This document shows positions 1 through 9,341 of a stretch of DNA of 64,000 nucleotides, piece by piece. Location: positions 1-64,000 of the forward strand of contig DIFE01000081.1 in the NCBI GenBank assembly GCA_002418985.1, given 5' to 3'. Made by a program: the position numbers and the translations under genes. Below the pieces are notes generated by a model. That model saw nothing but the letters and a program-made list of their open reading frames with translations. It did no database searches and had not been told where the DNA came from. Source of the DNA: Deltaproteobacteria bacterium UBA5756. GTDB taxonomy: Bacteria > Desulfobacterota > Syntrophorhabdia > Syntrophorhabdales > Syntrophorhabdaceae. Position 1 is the stretch's first letter, and every line of letters begins with the position of its first letter.

Positions 1-137
1 GTATTTCTCCGACAGGCTCCTAGAAGGATGCCAGAGACTCGATTACAAGCGGTAATCTTTATTGACTGAAAGCGAGTTTTTCAGAGAACAGCAACGTATG
101 TCATCTCCATCTTTCCACCCGGATCCGTTATATCCTG

Positions 138-166
138 TTGACATCACGTCAGATAAATTTCAAAAT
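138..166 (+). promoter_or_regulatory. candidate sigma70 promoter upstream of the CheB/CheR gene
   Basis: A perfect -35 hexamer TTGACA (138-143) is followed after 17 bases by CAAAAT (161-166), which keeps four of six -10 consensus bases in an AT-rich stretch. It lies about 105 bases upstream of the CheB/CheR start. No other promoter candidate was noticed in bases 1-273, and no gene was found there. Confidence 0.4.
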
Positions 167-273
167 ATAGCGGACAATTACGCAGAAACAGTGGGGTAAA
201 CACATCGAGCAAAAGTACTGAAGAATCAAACATGACCCGCATGTAAAGGCGCCGAGAAGGAAGGTGTCGCATA

Positions 274-3200
274 ATGAAGAAAAAACACCCGCACATAGTC
301 CCGCCTGAAAAAGACAAGATCCCTATCAATACCGAACCCGTTCCGGAGGCATTCACAGACGCTCCCCTGGAAAAGGGTTTTCCCATCGTGGGCATCGGCG
401 CCTCGGCCGGGGGCCTAGCCGCCTTCGAGGCGTTTTTCTCCGGCATGCCCGCCGACACCGATCCCGGCATGGCCTTTGTCCTGGTGCAGCACCTGGCCCC
501 GGACCACAAAAGCATCCTTACCGATCTTATCAGGCGCTACACCCGTATGGAGGTCTTCGAGGTCGAGGACGGGGTGACGGTTAAACCCAACTGTGCCTAC
601 ATCATCCCGCCCAACCGCGACATGGCCTTCCTGAACGGTACGCTCCAACTGCTGGAACCCTCCGCTCCCCGCGGGCAGCGTTTGCCGATAGACTTCTTCT
701 TCCGCTCCTTGGCCCAGGACCAGCACGAGCGGGCAATCTGCATCGTGCTTTCCGGTACCGGCAGCGACGGTACTATGGGGGTGCGAGCGGTCAAGGGCGA
801 GGGCGGCATGGTCATGGCCCAGAACCCTGAATCCACCGAATACGACGGGATGCCTCGTAGTGCCATCGCTACCGGCCTGGTGGATTACGAGCTTTCGCCT
901 GCTGAGATGCCCGCCCAGCTCATCGCCTACGTGGCCCATGCGTTCGGCAGGCTCACACGGGGCGCCGACACCACCCCTCCAAGGGCCGAGAATATATCGA
1001 AGAAGATCCTTCTCTTGGTGCGTGCACAAACCAGCCACGACTTTTCCCAGTACAAGCCGAATACCATCCACCGGCGCATCGAGCGGCGCATGGCCGTCCA
1101 CCAGATCGGAACGATTGACGAATATCTCAAGTATTTACAGCAGGCACCGGAGGAGGTAGAGGAACTTTTTCGCGACTTTCTGATACGCGTCACCAATTTT
1201 TTCCGCGATCCCGAGGCCTTCAAGGCGCTTGAGGAACAGATCATCCCGAAGCTTTTTGCCCAAAAGTCCGCGGGTGCATTGATACGTGTCTGGGTCCCGG
1301 GCTGTTCCAGCGGTGAGGAGGCCTATTCAATCGCCATCCTGCTCCAGGAACGTCTCGAGTCGCTGAAACAGGGCTTCAAGGTACAGGTGTTCGCCACCGA
1401 CATCGACAGCCAGGCCATCGCAGTGGCCCGGGCCGGCCTCTACCCCGCCAGCATCGCCGCCGACATCTCTCCGGAGAGGCTGGCGCGCTTTTTCCTGGCT
1501 GAGTCCGACGGCGGCGCGTACCGCATCCACAAGCACATCCGCGACATCCTGGTCTTTTCCGAGCAAAATGTGATCAAGGACCCGCCGTTCTCCAAGATCG
1601 ACCTCATCAGTTGCCGCAACCTCCTGATCTATATGGGCTCGGAACTGCAGAAGAAGCTCATGCCCCTGTTCCATTACGCGCTCAACCCGGGTGGTTTTCT
1701 CTTCCTGGGTACCTCCGAGACGATAGGTGAGTTTGTTACCCTTTTTGCTACCCTGGACCGCAAGCAGAAACTCTACCAGCGCAAGGAGGATATACACAGC
1801 GCACAACATGGCGTGATGGCCCGCTTTCTGCCGCCCATGACGGAGCGGGAGCAGTTTGCCCCGCGGGCCCCTGGAAAGACGGGCAGTCCCGGGATACCGT
1901 CGTTGCGCGAAGTGACCGAACGGGCGTTGCTCCGACAGATCGTCTCGGCCGGCGCGCTCGTCAACGGCCAGGGCGACATCCTCTACCTGCATGGCCGTAC
2001 CGGCCTGTACCTGGAGCCTACCCCGGGCGAGGCACGAGTCAACAACATCCTGAAGATGGCCCGCGAAGGGTTGCGGCATGAAGTGACCATGGCCTTGCGC
2101 AAGGCCGCGGGGACAAAAGGGCTGGTCCGCCACCCGGGCCTGCGCGTCAAAACCAACGGCGAGTTTACGATGGTCAATCTGACGATCTGCCCGGTTGCAG
2201 AAGGCCCTGAGGCGACGCCTGAGGCGCCCCTGTATCTGATCATCCTTGAGGAGGCGATGCCCTTCGACCACGGACAGGCGCACCGGGCTGCCGTCTTCCA
2301 GACCGGCGAAGGGGCGGCAGGCCCCGATAATGCGGACGCCGACACGCGGATCGCGGCGCTCAAGGAGAAATTGCGGGCCAAGGAAGAACACCTCCAGGCC
2401 GCCAACGAGGAACTGGACACCTCCAACGAAGAGCTCAAATCCTCGAACGAGGAGATGCAGTCGGTCAACGAGGAACTGCAATCCACCAACGAGGAACTCG
2501 AGACCTCCAAGGAGGAATTGCAGTCGGTCAACGAGGAACTGGCCACGATCAACACTGAACTGCAAACCAAGGTGGCCGACCTGTCGCGGGCCAACAACGA
2601 CATGAACAACCTGCTGGCAGGCACGGGTATCGGTACCGTCTTCGTGGACCATCAGCTGCGCATCCTGCGCTTCACCCCCACCGCCACCCGGATTATCAAC
2701 CTGATCCTGAGCGACGTGGGAAGGCCCGTGGGCCACATCGTCTCCAACCTGGTGGGTTACGACCACCTGGTGGAGGACGTGCAGAAGGTGCTGGACACGC
2801 TTTTCCCCAAAGAGGTGGTGGTGCAGAGCCGCGCGGGGGCGTGGTACACGATGCACATCATGCCCTACCGGACGCTGGACAATGTGATCGAGGGCGCCGT
2901 GATCACCTTTGTTGACATTACCGAAATGAGAAAGGTGCAGGCTGAGATCGGGGAGAACGGACCCGGCTTGCGGGAGCTTGCGGAGTCTCTGAAGCGAAGT
3001 GAAGCACTCCTTAGCGCCACGCAGCGAGTGGCCCGCGTTGGCAGTTGGGAGTGGGATATTGAAAAGCAAACCATGTTCTGGACAGAGGAGCTGTATCGCA
3101 TCCATGATCTCGAACCGGGCGAACTCGTGCCCGGGACGCCGGAGCACATCGCCCCCGGCATGGAATGTTACCTGCCGGGGGACCGCCAACTGATCGTGGC

Positions 3201-3432
3201 TGCCTTTCAGAGGTGCGTGGAAAAAGGACAGCCGTACGATCTGGAGTTACGTTTCACCACCGCAAAGGGACGGCAGTTGTGGGTTCGCGCGCTCGCCGAG
3301 CCCGTATTGGAGAACGGAAAAGTGGTCCGGGTGGTCGGCGCCATCATGGACATCAGCGATAGCCGACCTCAAGACCTGGCAGATACTGGTGGGAAAGAAA
3401 AAGCGCCGGAAAACGATGGAAATGCCCGATGA
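274..3432 (+). CDS. CheB-CheR-PAS fusion protein (chemotaxis-type methylesterase/methyltransferase with PAS domains)
   Basis: This 1052-residue protein has a CheB methylesterase domain at residues about 35-225 with the catalytic triad visible as Ser44 (GASAGG), His73 (VQHLAP) and Asp165 (GTGSDGTMG). A CheR methyltransferase follows (about 245-510), with the SAM-binding stretch VPGCSSGEEAYS near residue 345. Next come a coiled coil built from repeated NEEL/SNEE units (about 700-780), a PAS domain (about 785-890) and a C-terminal PAS_3-like domain (about 910-1035) ending in a GAIMDISD segment. No kinase domain is present. Family members usually feed a neighbouring hybrid kinase, and the next gene is one, overlapping by ATGA. 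A GGAAGG ribosome site lies about 12 bases before the start. Function as signal input and adaptation rather than true chemotaxis is inferred from the lack of other che genes here. Confidence 0.93.
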   Translation: MKKKHPHIVPPEKDKIPINTEPVPEAFTDAPLEKGFPIVGIGASAGGLAAFEAFFSGMPADTDPGMAFVLVQHLAPDHKSILTDLIRRYTRMEVFEVEDGVTVKPNCAYIIPPNRDMAFLNGTLQLLEPSAPRGQRLPIDFFFRSLAQDQHERAICIVLSGTGSDGTMGVRAVKGEGGMVMAQNPESTEYDGMPRSAIATGLVDYELSPAEMPAQLIAYVAHAFGRLTRGADTTPPRAENISKKILLLVRAQTSHDFSQYKPNTIHRRIERRMAVHQIGTIDEYLKYLQQAPEEVEELFRDFLIRVTNFFRDPEAFKALEEQIIPKLFAQKSAGALIRVWVPGCSSGEEAYSIAILLQERLESLKQGFKVQVFATDIDSQAIAVARAGLYPASIAADISPERLARFFLAESDGGAYRIHKHIRDILVFSEQNVIKDPPFSKIDLISCRNLLIYMGSELQKKLMPLFHYALNPGGFLFLGTSETIGEFVTLFATLDRKQKLYQRKEDIHSAQHGVMARFLPPMTEREQFAPRAPGKTGSPGIPSLREVTERALLRQIVSAGALVNGQGDILYLHGRTGLYLEPTPGEARVNNILKMAREGLRHEVTMALRKAAGTKGLVRHPGLRVKTNGEFTMVNLTICPVAEGPEATPEAPLYLIILEEAMPFDHGQAHRAAVFQTGEGAAGPDNADADTRIAALKEKLRAKEEHLQAANEELDTSNEELKSSNEEMQSVNEELQSTNEELETSKEELQSVNEELATINTELQTKVADLSRANNDMNNLLAGTGIGTVFVDHQLRILRFTPTATRIINLILSDVGRPVGHIVSNLVGYDHLVEDVQKVLDTLFPKEVVVQSRAGAWYTMHIMPYRTLDNVIEGAVITFVDITEMRKVQAEIGENGPGLRELAESLKRSEALLSATQRVARVGSWEWDIEKQTMFWTEELYRIHDLEPGELVPGTPEHIAPGMECYLPGDRQLIVAAFQRCVEKGQPYDLELRFTTAKGRQLWVRALAEPVLENGKVVRVVGAIMDISDSRPQDLADTGGKEKAPENDGNAR

Positions 3433-5270
3433 AAAAAGATGATAAAACATCCCGACAAACCGCCGAACTACGCAGGCGGGCCGAAGAGATCGCCCGGAGA
3501 AAGGTGGCCCAGCTGCCGGGAAACCTGGAGGCCCCGGGACCCGAAGAAACCCAGCAGATGCTCCATGAATTGCAGGTGCATCAGATCGAACTGGAGATGC
3601 AGAATGAGGAGTTGCGCCGGGTGCAGGCGGAACTGGAAGCTTCGCGGGTGCGCTATTTCGACCTCTACGACCGGGCTCCGGTAAGCTATTGCACACTCAG
3701 CGAAAAGGGGCTGATACTGGAGGCGAATCTCACCACCGTGTCCCTGCTGGGTGTCCCCCGGGGCAAGCTGGTCAGGCAGCCGATCACCCGGTTCATCCTT
3801 CCTGAGAATCAGGATATCTACTATCTTCAACACAGACAGCTTCTGAAAACCGGCGAGGCACAGACGTGCGAATTGAGAATGGCACGAAAGGACGGCACCC
3901 AATTCTGGGCCCATATGGATGCTACCCTGGTGGAGGACGCTGACGGCTTGCCGGTGAGCCGGGTCGTGATCAGCGACATCACCGAACGCAAGCTGGCCGA
4001 GGAGGCGCTGGCGAGGGCTCATGACGACCTCGAACTACGTGTTCATGAACGCACCGCCGAGCTGGCGCAGGCCTGTAACCAGTTCAGGACAGAGATCGTG
4101 GAGCGCGAACAGGCCGAAGAGCACCTCCGCCGGGTACAGAAAATTGAAGCGCTCGGCACTCTCGCGGGTGGCATAGCGCATGACTTCAACAACCTCCTGG
4201 CGGCCATCCTCGGCTTCACCGAGATGGCCATTGACGATGTTCCCGATAGACCTTCGGTGGAGAAGAACCTCAATATGGTCCTCAAGGCGGCGATGAGGGC
4301 CAGAAACCTCGTAAAGCAGATCCTTTCCTTCAACCGGAAGAGCGCTCTCGCCAGAAGTCACGTGTCTCTTTCCCCGTTGGTGAAGGAGACAGTGCAGCTC
4401 TTGCGGGCTTCCATTCCCTCCACGATCGAGATACAGATGGTTATCGGTGCGAGTTCGGATACCGTCCTTGCGACCGCGGATGAGGTGCATCAGATACTGA
4501 TGAACCTTGCCACCAATGCTTCTATCGCCATGGAAGAGACTGGCGGGATCATGGAAATCAGCTTCGGCGACGCCGACTTCGTACCCGACTTGCCCATGCT
4601 GGCGCCGGATGTTGTGCCTCGTGAATACGTGGAGCTTGTGGTAAAAGACACAGGGACGGGCATGAGCCCCGAGGTAATGGAAAGAATCTTCGATCCCTTC
4701 TTCACCACGAGGGAAGTAGGGAAAGGCACAGGCATGGGCCTCGCCGTAGTCTACGGGATCGTCAGAAACCTCCAGGGCTTTATCACGGTGGAAAGCAGGC
4801 CGGGTATCGGTTCCACCTTTCGGGTATTGCTTCCCAAGGTAAAAAGTGAAGCGATTGAAGACCCGTTCGAGACCGTGCAGATCGTGGGAGGTACGGAGCA
4901 CATCCTCTTTGTCGATGACGAGGAGTTGCTCGTGGATTGGGGCCGGGCTGCCCTTGAGCGTCTCGGCTATACCGTCACCGTCCTGACGGACCCCACGGAG
5001 GCCCTGAAAACCTTCTCTGCCGACCCCTCCCGCTTCCACCTCGTCATCACCGATCAGACCATGCCGAAGCTCACGGGCATAGGCCTTGCCAGGAAGATTC
5101 TTGCACTAAGGCCCGACATCCCCGTCATCCTCTGCACGGGGCACAGCGTCACCGTGTCACCCGAGAAGGTAAAGGAGGCAGGAATCAAAAAATTTCTCAT
5201 GAAACCCGTGAGGAGGCAGGAACTGGCAAGAGGGATCAGAATGGTGCTTGACTCAGGGGAGGAGCAATAA
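3429..5270 (+). CDS. hybrid PAS-sensor histidine kinase with C-terminal receiver
   Basis: The 613-residue protein has no membrane segment. It begins with a basic coiled stretch, then a PAS domain (about 75-190) ending in VVISDITERK, a coiled coil, a HisKA domain with the phospho-accepting His251 in GGIAHDFNN, and an HATPase_c domain (about 345-470) with DTGTGMS and GTGMGLAVVYGIV lid motifs. A receiver domain follows (about 490-610) whose phospho-acceptor is Asp542 in VITDQTMP. The start codon overlaps the CheB/CheR stop as ATGA, which implies translational coupling and a shared signalling pathway. An intramolecular His-to-Asp relay is expected of this family; the final output regulator is not in the window. 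Confidence 0.93.
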   Translation: MKKDDKTSRQTAELRRRAEEIARRKVAQLPGNLEAPGPEETQQMLHELQVHQIELEMQNEELRRVQAELEASRVRYFDLYDRAPVSYCTLSEKGLILEANLTTVSLLGVPRGKLVRQPITRFILPENQDIYYLQHRQLLKTGEAQTCELRMARKDGTQFWAHMDATLVEDADGLPVSRVVISDITERKLAEEALARAHDDLELRVHERTAELAQACNQFRTEIVEREQAEEHLRRVQKIEALGTLAGGIAHDFNNLLAAILGFTEMAIDDVPDRPSVEKNLNMVLKAAMRARNLVKQILSFNRKSALARSHVSLSPLVKETVQLLRASIPSTIEIQMVIGASSDTVLATADEVHQILMNLATNASIAMEETGGIMEISFGDADFVPDLPMLAPDVVPREYVELVVKDTGTGMSPEVMERIFDPFFTTREVGKGTGMGLAVVYGIVRNLQGFITVESRPGIGSTFRVLLPKVKSEAIEDPFETVQIVGGTEHILFVDDEELLVDWGRAALERLGYTVTVLTDPTEALKTFSADPSRFHLVITDQTMPKLTGIGLARKILALRPDIPVILCTGHSVTVSPEKVKEAGIKKFLMKPVRRQELARGIRMVLDSGEEQ

Positions 5271-5495
5271 TCGCTGAAATCGACGGACAAGGTAGTTACA
5301 GCAATATAAATCCTTGCACCATGTTTCGATTGGTAATCCGTCTGTGCCTGTTTCTAAGCAGCTATTTAGTAGTAGGTGCCATACGTAACATCTTCATGCT
5401 TCCCCTTATTCACGCCGCAACCTTGAGATAAATTAAGATGACTTGATCAGGAATGAGTCGCCCAGCGCAAGAAATGTTTTGCCTCGCCCCAAATA

Positions 5496-5620
5496 CCTAA
5501 AATCAAACCCCTCTTGAAAACACCCCCAAAACTCCCTTAATTTTACCAACCGTAAGATTAGTCAGAAGTGACTTATAACATTATTCGGTACTTAGTTATC
5601 ACACCCCCCTACACAATCTT
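5496..5620 (+). repeat. left copy of a 125-bp direct repeat bounding the accessory island
   Basis: Bases 5496-5620 match 15351-15474 in the same orientation with two substitutions and one single-base indel (122 identical positions). Both copies begin at CCTAAAATCAAACC and end at ACACAATCTT; the right-hand flanks then differ. A 12-bp direct repeat GCAAGAAATGTT also occurs on either side of this copy at 5467-5478 and 5645-5656. The repeat lies in the 456-base gene-free gap after the histidine kinase. The other part of that gap (5271-5466) shows nothing recognisable. Possible natures are an attachment site or a conserved end of an integrative element. Confidence 0.9.
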
Positions 5621-5663
5621 GTAGCCGCGTGTTATAACTCAGGGGCAAGAAATGTTATAAGTC
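5570..5663. other. nested 94-bp dyad, recombination-site-like end of the island
   Basis: Three inverted repeats share one centre at about 5616.5. The outer arms are GACTTATAACATT (5570-5582) and its exact complement (5651-5663). The middle arms AGTTATCACAC (5595-5605) and GTGTTATAACT (5629-5639) pair at 10 of 11 positions. The core is CTACA-CAATCT-TGTAG (5609-5624), perfect arms around a six-base spacer. The island-direct repeat stops inside this core. Core arms with a 6-8-base spacer plus outlying arm sites are the usual plan of tyrosine-recombinase sites. That role is inferred; no recombinase gene is in the window. Confidence 0.6.
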
Positions 5664-5726
5664 GGTCCTTGGAATCGCTTGATAGTGTCAAAAAAGGTTT
5701 GATTTCTCCAGCAGTACATAAGACGC

Positions 5727-8192
5727 TCAAGTCTTAAGATTGATAGTTGTTGTGCCACAATTGCAGCATAACACTTCCGGCTGACCTTTGCGTGGCAAGA
5801 CATACAGATAAGACCTACAGGTCAGATTCGCACAGCGCATGTGCTCAAGAAGATCTTTGTATGCGTTGACCACTTCTTGAAATTCCTTCGTCTGTAGGTT
5901 TGCCCATTCATTAAAGTGAACTGATGGGTTAATGGCCCACTGTTCCACATACGTCTTAGCAACCAGGTCCTTAGCCGTGGCCCGCATTGCTGCAAGCATA
6001 GTCTTGACTTCCCGAAGGTTCCATTTCGTGGCGGAGTCCTCACCATCCTCGAGTAATTTTCGCCACCGATTTAACGCTTGAGGCAGGAGGTCGGCGAGAT
6101 CATGGTGACCGTCGCCCCTGAATTCAATTCTAGCACGAAGATTATCGGCAAGGATGAAGGCTACGTATTCGAGGTAGCGGCGCAGCAGCCAAGCTGCTCG
6201 GGCCACATCGTCCTTGGCAAGTTCACCCTCGATTTCGGTCCAGATGTCCTGATCGTCCCAAACGCGCGGGCCGAAGTCGATGGTCCAACCACTGAATGAC
6301 CGGCTCCTAGAAATCAGGTTTTCTGTCTTCATGTATTGGAGCCACACGCGGTCATGAGTTGTAAGAATGAATTGTGTATTAGGGAACTCTTTCTTGAGAA
6401 ACCGGCAAACCTCCCGGCGGTGCCCGGTGTCAACTGACATGAGTACATCGTCTAGGACAGCGAAGGTGAATTTCTCTCCAAGCGTGTGTTTCATGAGAGC
6501 TAAATAAAGGCACAGCCCCATGGCGTCCTGATGGCCTTCGCTGTGATAGGCGCCAGGTGGAAAGAGTCCGCGGCCATAGAAATCCACATCAAAACTGAGT
6601 TTGGCCGGTTCCGAGATAAGTCTGCCGTGAAACTTGTCCTCATCCTCATGATTGATCGTACCATAATACTTTACGAAGTCCTGCGCGACCTGATCGTAGA
6701 TGCCTTCGAGAGTTGCCATAGCGGAAGTGTTGTAGTGGCTCACAACCTTCTGCGCGACATCACTCCGGGTCTTTTCCACCTCAGCCGTTTGTATTGCCCC
6801 CAGTAACCGCTCATAGCGATCCTGGGCGACGATCAGAGCATCGCGAGCCGCATCCTCGGCAGAGGTGTCAGGCAAAGCTTTCACAGCGGCTTGGCACCCG
6901 TCAACCTCCCTCTTCTGCTCCGCCCCTAGCGACCACCACGAGTTGGTTACGGCTTTGAGGGCTGGACTGACTTGGCTGTGATCTTCGAGGAATTCCTTGA
7001 GTGCCTTTTCTGCCTCCCTTAGTTTGTTGAGGTAAATACCAGTTTCAACGTGTGGTAAGACCGGTTGGAAGCTTTCACTATACTCGACAACCCGCTCCAT
7101 CGCCCGAATGCGCCCCACCAAGGTTCCAAGTACGGTGTTAATGCTGCTTCGGAGCTGGTTGAGTAGTTTCTCGATATTCTCCGCGCTAAGGATCTTCTTG
7201 CGCAGGTGTTCGCGCAGTTCATCTGCGTTCCACGGTCTATCGCAAAGTGGACAGGAGTCTTGTGTGACAAAGTCGAGGCCGGTCTTAACGAATTGGTACT
7301 GACGAGCTAGTGTCAACGCTTGCTCGTCCTCTTTGAGCTTTTCGAGGGCGCCTTTCACATCATTACGGCTGTCAACGAGTGTGGAGGGCTCCGTACCTTG
7401 AAGTGCAGTCTGCAAGGCTTCGAGATCGACCAGAGCCGAGGCCTTGCTCAGGACCGATTTCTGTTTTTGATCCTTGACTTCGGGTAAACCAGCTTTAAAA
7501 GACGTGTTCTTGGTCAGTTTTGTCAGAACGGGTAAGGAAAGAAGCTTGCGCTTCTCGTTCACTTTTGCCAAAACAAGTGCGTGCTCCAGCTTATCAACCT
7601 TCAGGACGGTTCTTAGCTCGGTCGCTGCCGTGATGCGATTTCGTTCTGCTTCATCCGCCTTGCTCTTTTGCTTGTTGTTAAATGTCGTGAAAGTCTTCCT
7701 CAGGCGTCCGATATGGTCGAGGCGAAGCAGCGTTTGAACATCGGTAGAGCGCTGACCAGGGGGTGTGATGATGTACTTGACAATCTCTCGGCGGGAGAGT
7801 GCAAACTCGGGATGGGTTTCCAACTCAGCGATAATATGTCTAACGGCTCCATCATCGGGCGTCACCGTGACGGTGCCGGGGTTCTTCACCGAGCGGTGAA
7901 TAGTGATGGTCTTATTTAGCGAAGGAATATTGCAGGTCATGGTGACATTGGCGTCTTCCGGATGGGTACGTTGATCCACGTGTGGTGCGTGTAGTTTGAC
8001 GCTCAGTCCTGCCGTGCCCTGCCCAGACAAGCGGGTTATGTCACCTGTAAGGCAGAATTCAATGGCGTCGACAACACCACTCTTGCCGGTACCGTTGGGA
8101 CCACATATCCCAAAATTCTTGCCACCCAAGTCCAAGTCAAGGGTCCGAATACCACGGAACTCTGCGATGTGGAGGGTCTTAATGCGGATCAC
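5727..8192 (-). CDS. SMC/RecF-type ATPase with zinc-hook and C-terminal zinc ribbon, unassigned accessory system
   Basis: The 821-residue protein starts at a GTG that overlaps the upstream small gene as GTGA, behind a strong GGAGG site. The N-terminus has the RecF/SMC layout with Walker A GPNGTGKS at residues 31-38. A central coiled-coil region carries a zinc-hook-like CPLC near residue 310. The C-terminal half carries a signature-like SEGHQDAMGLCLYL, Walker B with D-loop (VLDDVLMSVD, about 580) and an H-loop (LTTHDR). After the ATPase core comes a helical segment (about 640-720) with an RRYLEY and RGDGHHD pattern that could be HEPN-like but is not diagnostic. The tail has Cys pairs (about 785-815) resembling a zinc ribbon. 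Such ATPases act in defence or DNA-end sensing, but I do not recognise this one as a named system. No nuclease partner adjoins it except the small gene. Confidence 0.85.
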   Translation of the reverse strand: MIRIKTLHIAEFRGIRTLDLDLGGKNFGICGPNGTGKSGVVDAIEFCLTGDITRLSGQGTAGLSVKLHAPHVDQRTHPEDANVTMTCNIPSLNKTITIHRSVKNPGTVTVTPDDGAVRHIIAELETHPEFALSRREIVKYIITPPGQRSTDVQTLLRLDHIGRLRKTFTTFNNKQKSKADEAERNRITAATELRTVLKVDKLEHALVLAKVNEKRKLLSLPVLTKLTKNTSFKAGLPEVKDQKQKSVLSKASALVDLEALQTALQGTEPSTLVDSRNDVKGALEKLKEDEQALTLARQYQFVKTGLDFVTQDSCPLCDRPWNADELREHLRKKILSAENIEKLLNQLRSSINTVLGTLVGRIRAMERVVEYSESFQPVLPHVETGIYLNKLREAEKALKEFLEDHSQVSPALKAVTNSWWSLGAEQKREVDGCQAAVKALPDTSAEDAARDALIVAQDRYERLLGAIQTAEVEKTRSDVAQKVVSHYNTSAMATLEGIYDQVAQDFVKYYGTINHEDEDKFHGRLISEPAKLSFDVDFYGRGLFPPGAYHSEGHQDAMGLCLYLALMKHTLGEKFTFAVLDDVLMSVDTGHRREVCRFLKKEFPNTQFILTTHDRVWLQYMKTENLISRSRSFSGWTIDFGPRVWDDQDIWTEIEGELAKDDVARAAWLLRRYLEYVAFILADNLRARIEFRGDGHHDLADLLPQALNRWRKLLEDGEDSATKWNLREVKTMLAAMRATAKDLVAKTYVEQWAINPSVHFNEWANLQTKEFQEVVNAYKDLLEHMRCANLTCRSYLYVLPRKGQPEVLCCNCGTTTINLKT

Positions 8193-8407
8193 TTTTGATC
8201 CTCCGGCGTCGATTCGAATAGCATTGCGATTACCTGCTCTGGCGTCTTCGGTATAAAACCTTTGCTCAGGAAACTGTATAGTCTGTCTATCCCATCATCT
8301 GAAATCGCAGGATCAGCTCGCATCGCGGCAACAAACTGCTCCAGTACCTGAAGAACGGTCGGCGACATAACTACGTTACTGTTTTCCTCGGCCTTATCCT
8401 TAGCCAT
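8189..8407 (-). CDS. small acidic partner protein of the zinc-hook ATPase
   Basis: This 72-residue protein has a disordered Lys/Glu-rich start (MAKDKAEENSN) followed by a helical body with repeated hydrophobic heptads. No known domain is recognised. Its stop overlaps the GTG of the ATPase gene (GTGA), so the two are very probably translationally coupled and act together. A weak GGAA ribosome site precedes it. Small partners of similar size accompany ATPases in several two-gene defence modules, which suggests a regulator or specificity subunit; that is inference from arrangement only. Confidence 0.75.
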   Translation of the reverse strand: MAKDKAEENSNVVMSPTVLQVLEQFVAAMRADPAISDDGIDRLYSFLSKGFIPKTPEQVIAMLFESTPEDQK

Positions 8408-8659
8408 GTCTATTCCGTATGCCTGCGACGTAGTTTAGAATAGTTGGGTGGATCGGTATAGAGATTCTTTGTGCCTGTTGTTCTTCGACTCTTAACCCAT
8501 AAACCCGTTGTTTCAACTTGCCGGAGCTGTTATCCTTCATCTGCTTGCTCCAAGTTTCATGATGGCGTTACTTTTATCGATTATTGCTTACTAATAGCAT
8601 ACATATTATTAACAATTACTCAAGAAAAGCTTTTATAGGATATTGGAATTACCCTATAA
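8408..8659. other. AT-rich non-coding gap between the ATPase operon and the prophage remnant
   Basis: This 252-base stretch is clearly more AT-rich than the flanking genes and should contain the promoter of the minus-strand two-gene operon. I could not pick one -35/-10 pair with confidence. No open frame of interest and no strong hairpin was seen. Confidence 0.5.
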
Positions 8660-9340
8660 TTATGGGACATAGTTCCCAACCAACAATTCTGTCACCTTCT
8701 TTTGTTTGTTGGCCCCTGGCATCTTATAGCTCGTCGTGACCTCCTCGATAGAATAATCTTTGAACAGTTCCCGGATCTCCCGGACGTCATTAATGGACAC
8801 GATAAACCTCCCCTGAATCCCCGCCAGTACATCCCGAAGCCTCGCGAAGTCCTCTCGATTGAATATCCCCTCACCATAATCATTTTCATTCCCATAATAG
8901 GGTGGATCGATATAGAAAAAGGTCTCCGGCCGGTCAAACCGTTCGATAAGCTTTTGATAATGCATGTTCTCGATGTAGACCCGGGACAGGCGGAGATGAG
9001 CCTCAGAAAGTTCCTCTTCGATCCTTAATAGATTTAATGATGACGGCCGAGTCGGGCCAATATTGAAAGTCTGCCCCACCACTTTGGCCCCGTATCCGGC
9101 CCTCAGAAGGTAGTAGAAACGCACCGCCCGCTGGATATCGGTGAGGGTATCCGGATTCTCGGCCTTAAACCGGGAGAATTCCTCCCTGGCAACGAGAATC
9201 CACTTGAGATAGCGGATAAATTCCTCAAGATGGTGCTGGATAACCCGGTACAGCGTTACCAGGTCCTTGTTGATATCGTTAATGATCTCGACCTTTGATT
9301 CTTCCTTCTTGAACAACAGCCATGCAGCCCCTGCAAACAC
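8660..9340 (-). pseudogene. D12-class DNA adenine methylase, N-terminally truncated, Mu-like prophage remnant
   Basis: The readable 226 residues contain the SAM-binding segment EVFAGAAWLLF at the very beginning and the catalytic DPPYYG motif near residue 145, both typical of phage Dam-like D12 methylases acting on N6 of adenine. The usual first 35-45 residues, including the PGGK-type motif, are missing. The frame remains open upstream but encodes nothing methylase-like, because it runs inside the neighbouring early gene. The apparent start is a GTG (8 nt past that gene's stop). It looks like a deletion product, so activity is doubtful. The same protein type occurs in Mu-like phages of related bacteria, which fits the neighbouring genes. 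Confidence 0.75.
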
Positions 9341-9341
9341 C

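Noticed and set aside
2401..2570. Short tandem DNA repeat inside the CheB/CheR gene
   Set aside because: It encodes the heptad coiled coil (NEEL/SNEE units) normal for this protein family and is not a separate repeat element.
1327..3189. 620-residue minus-strand open frame opposite the CheB/CheR gene
   Set aside because: It is a His/Val/Gly-rich antisense shadow of a GC-rich gene with clear domains on the plus strand; no motif is visible.
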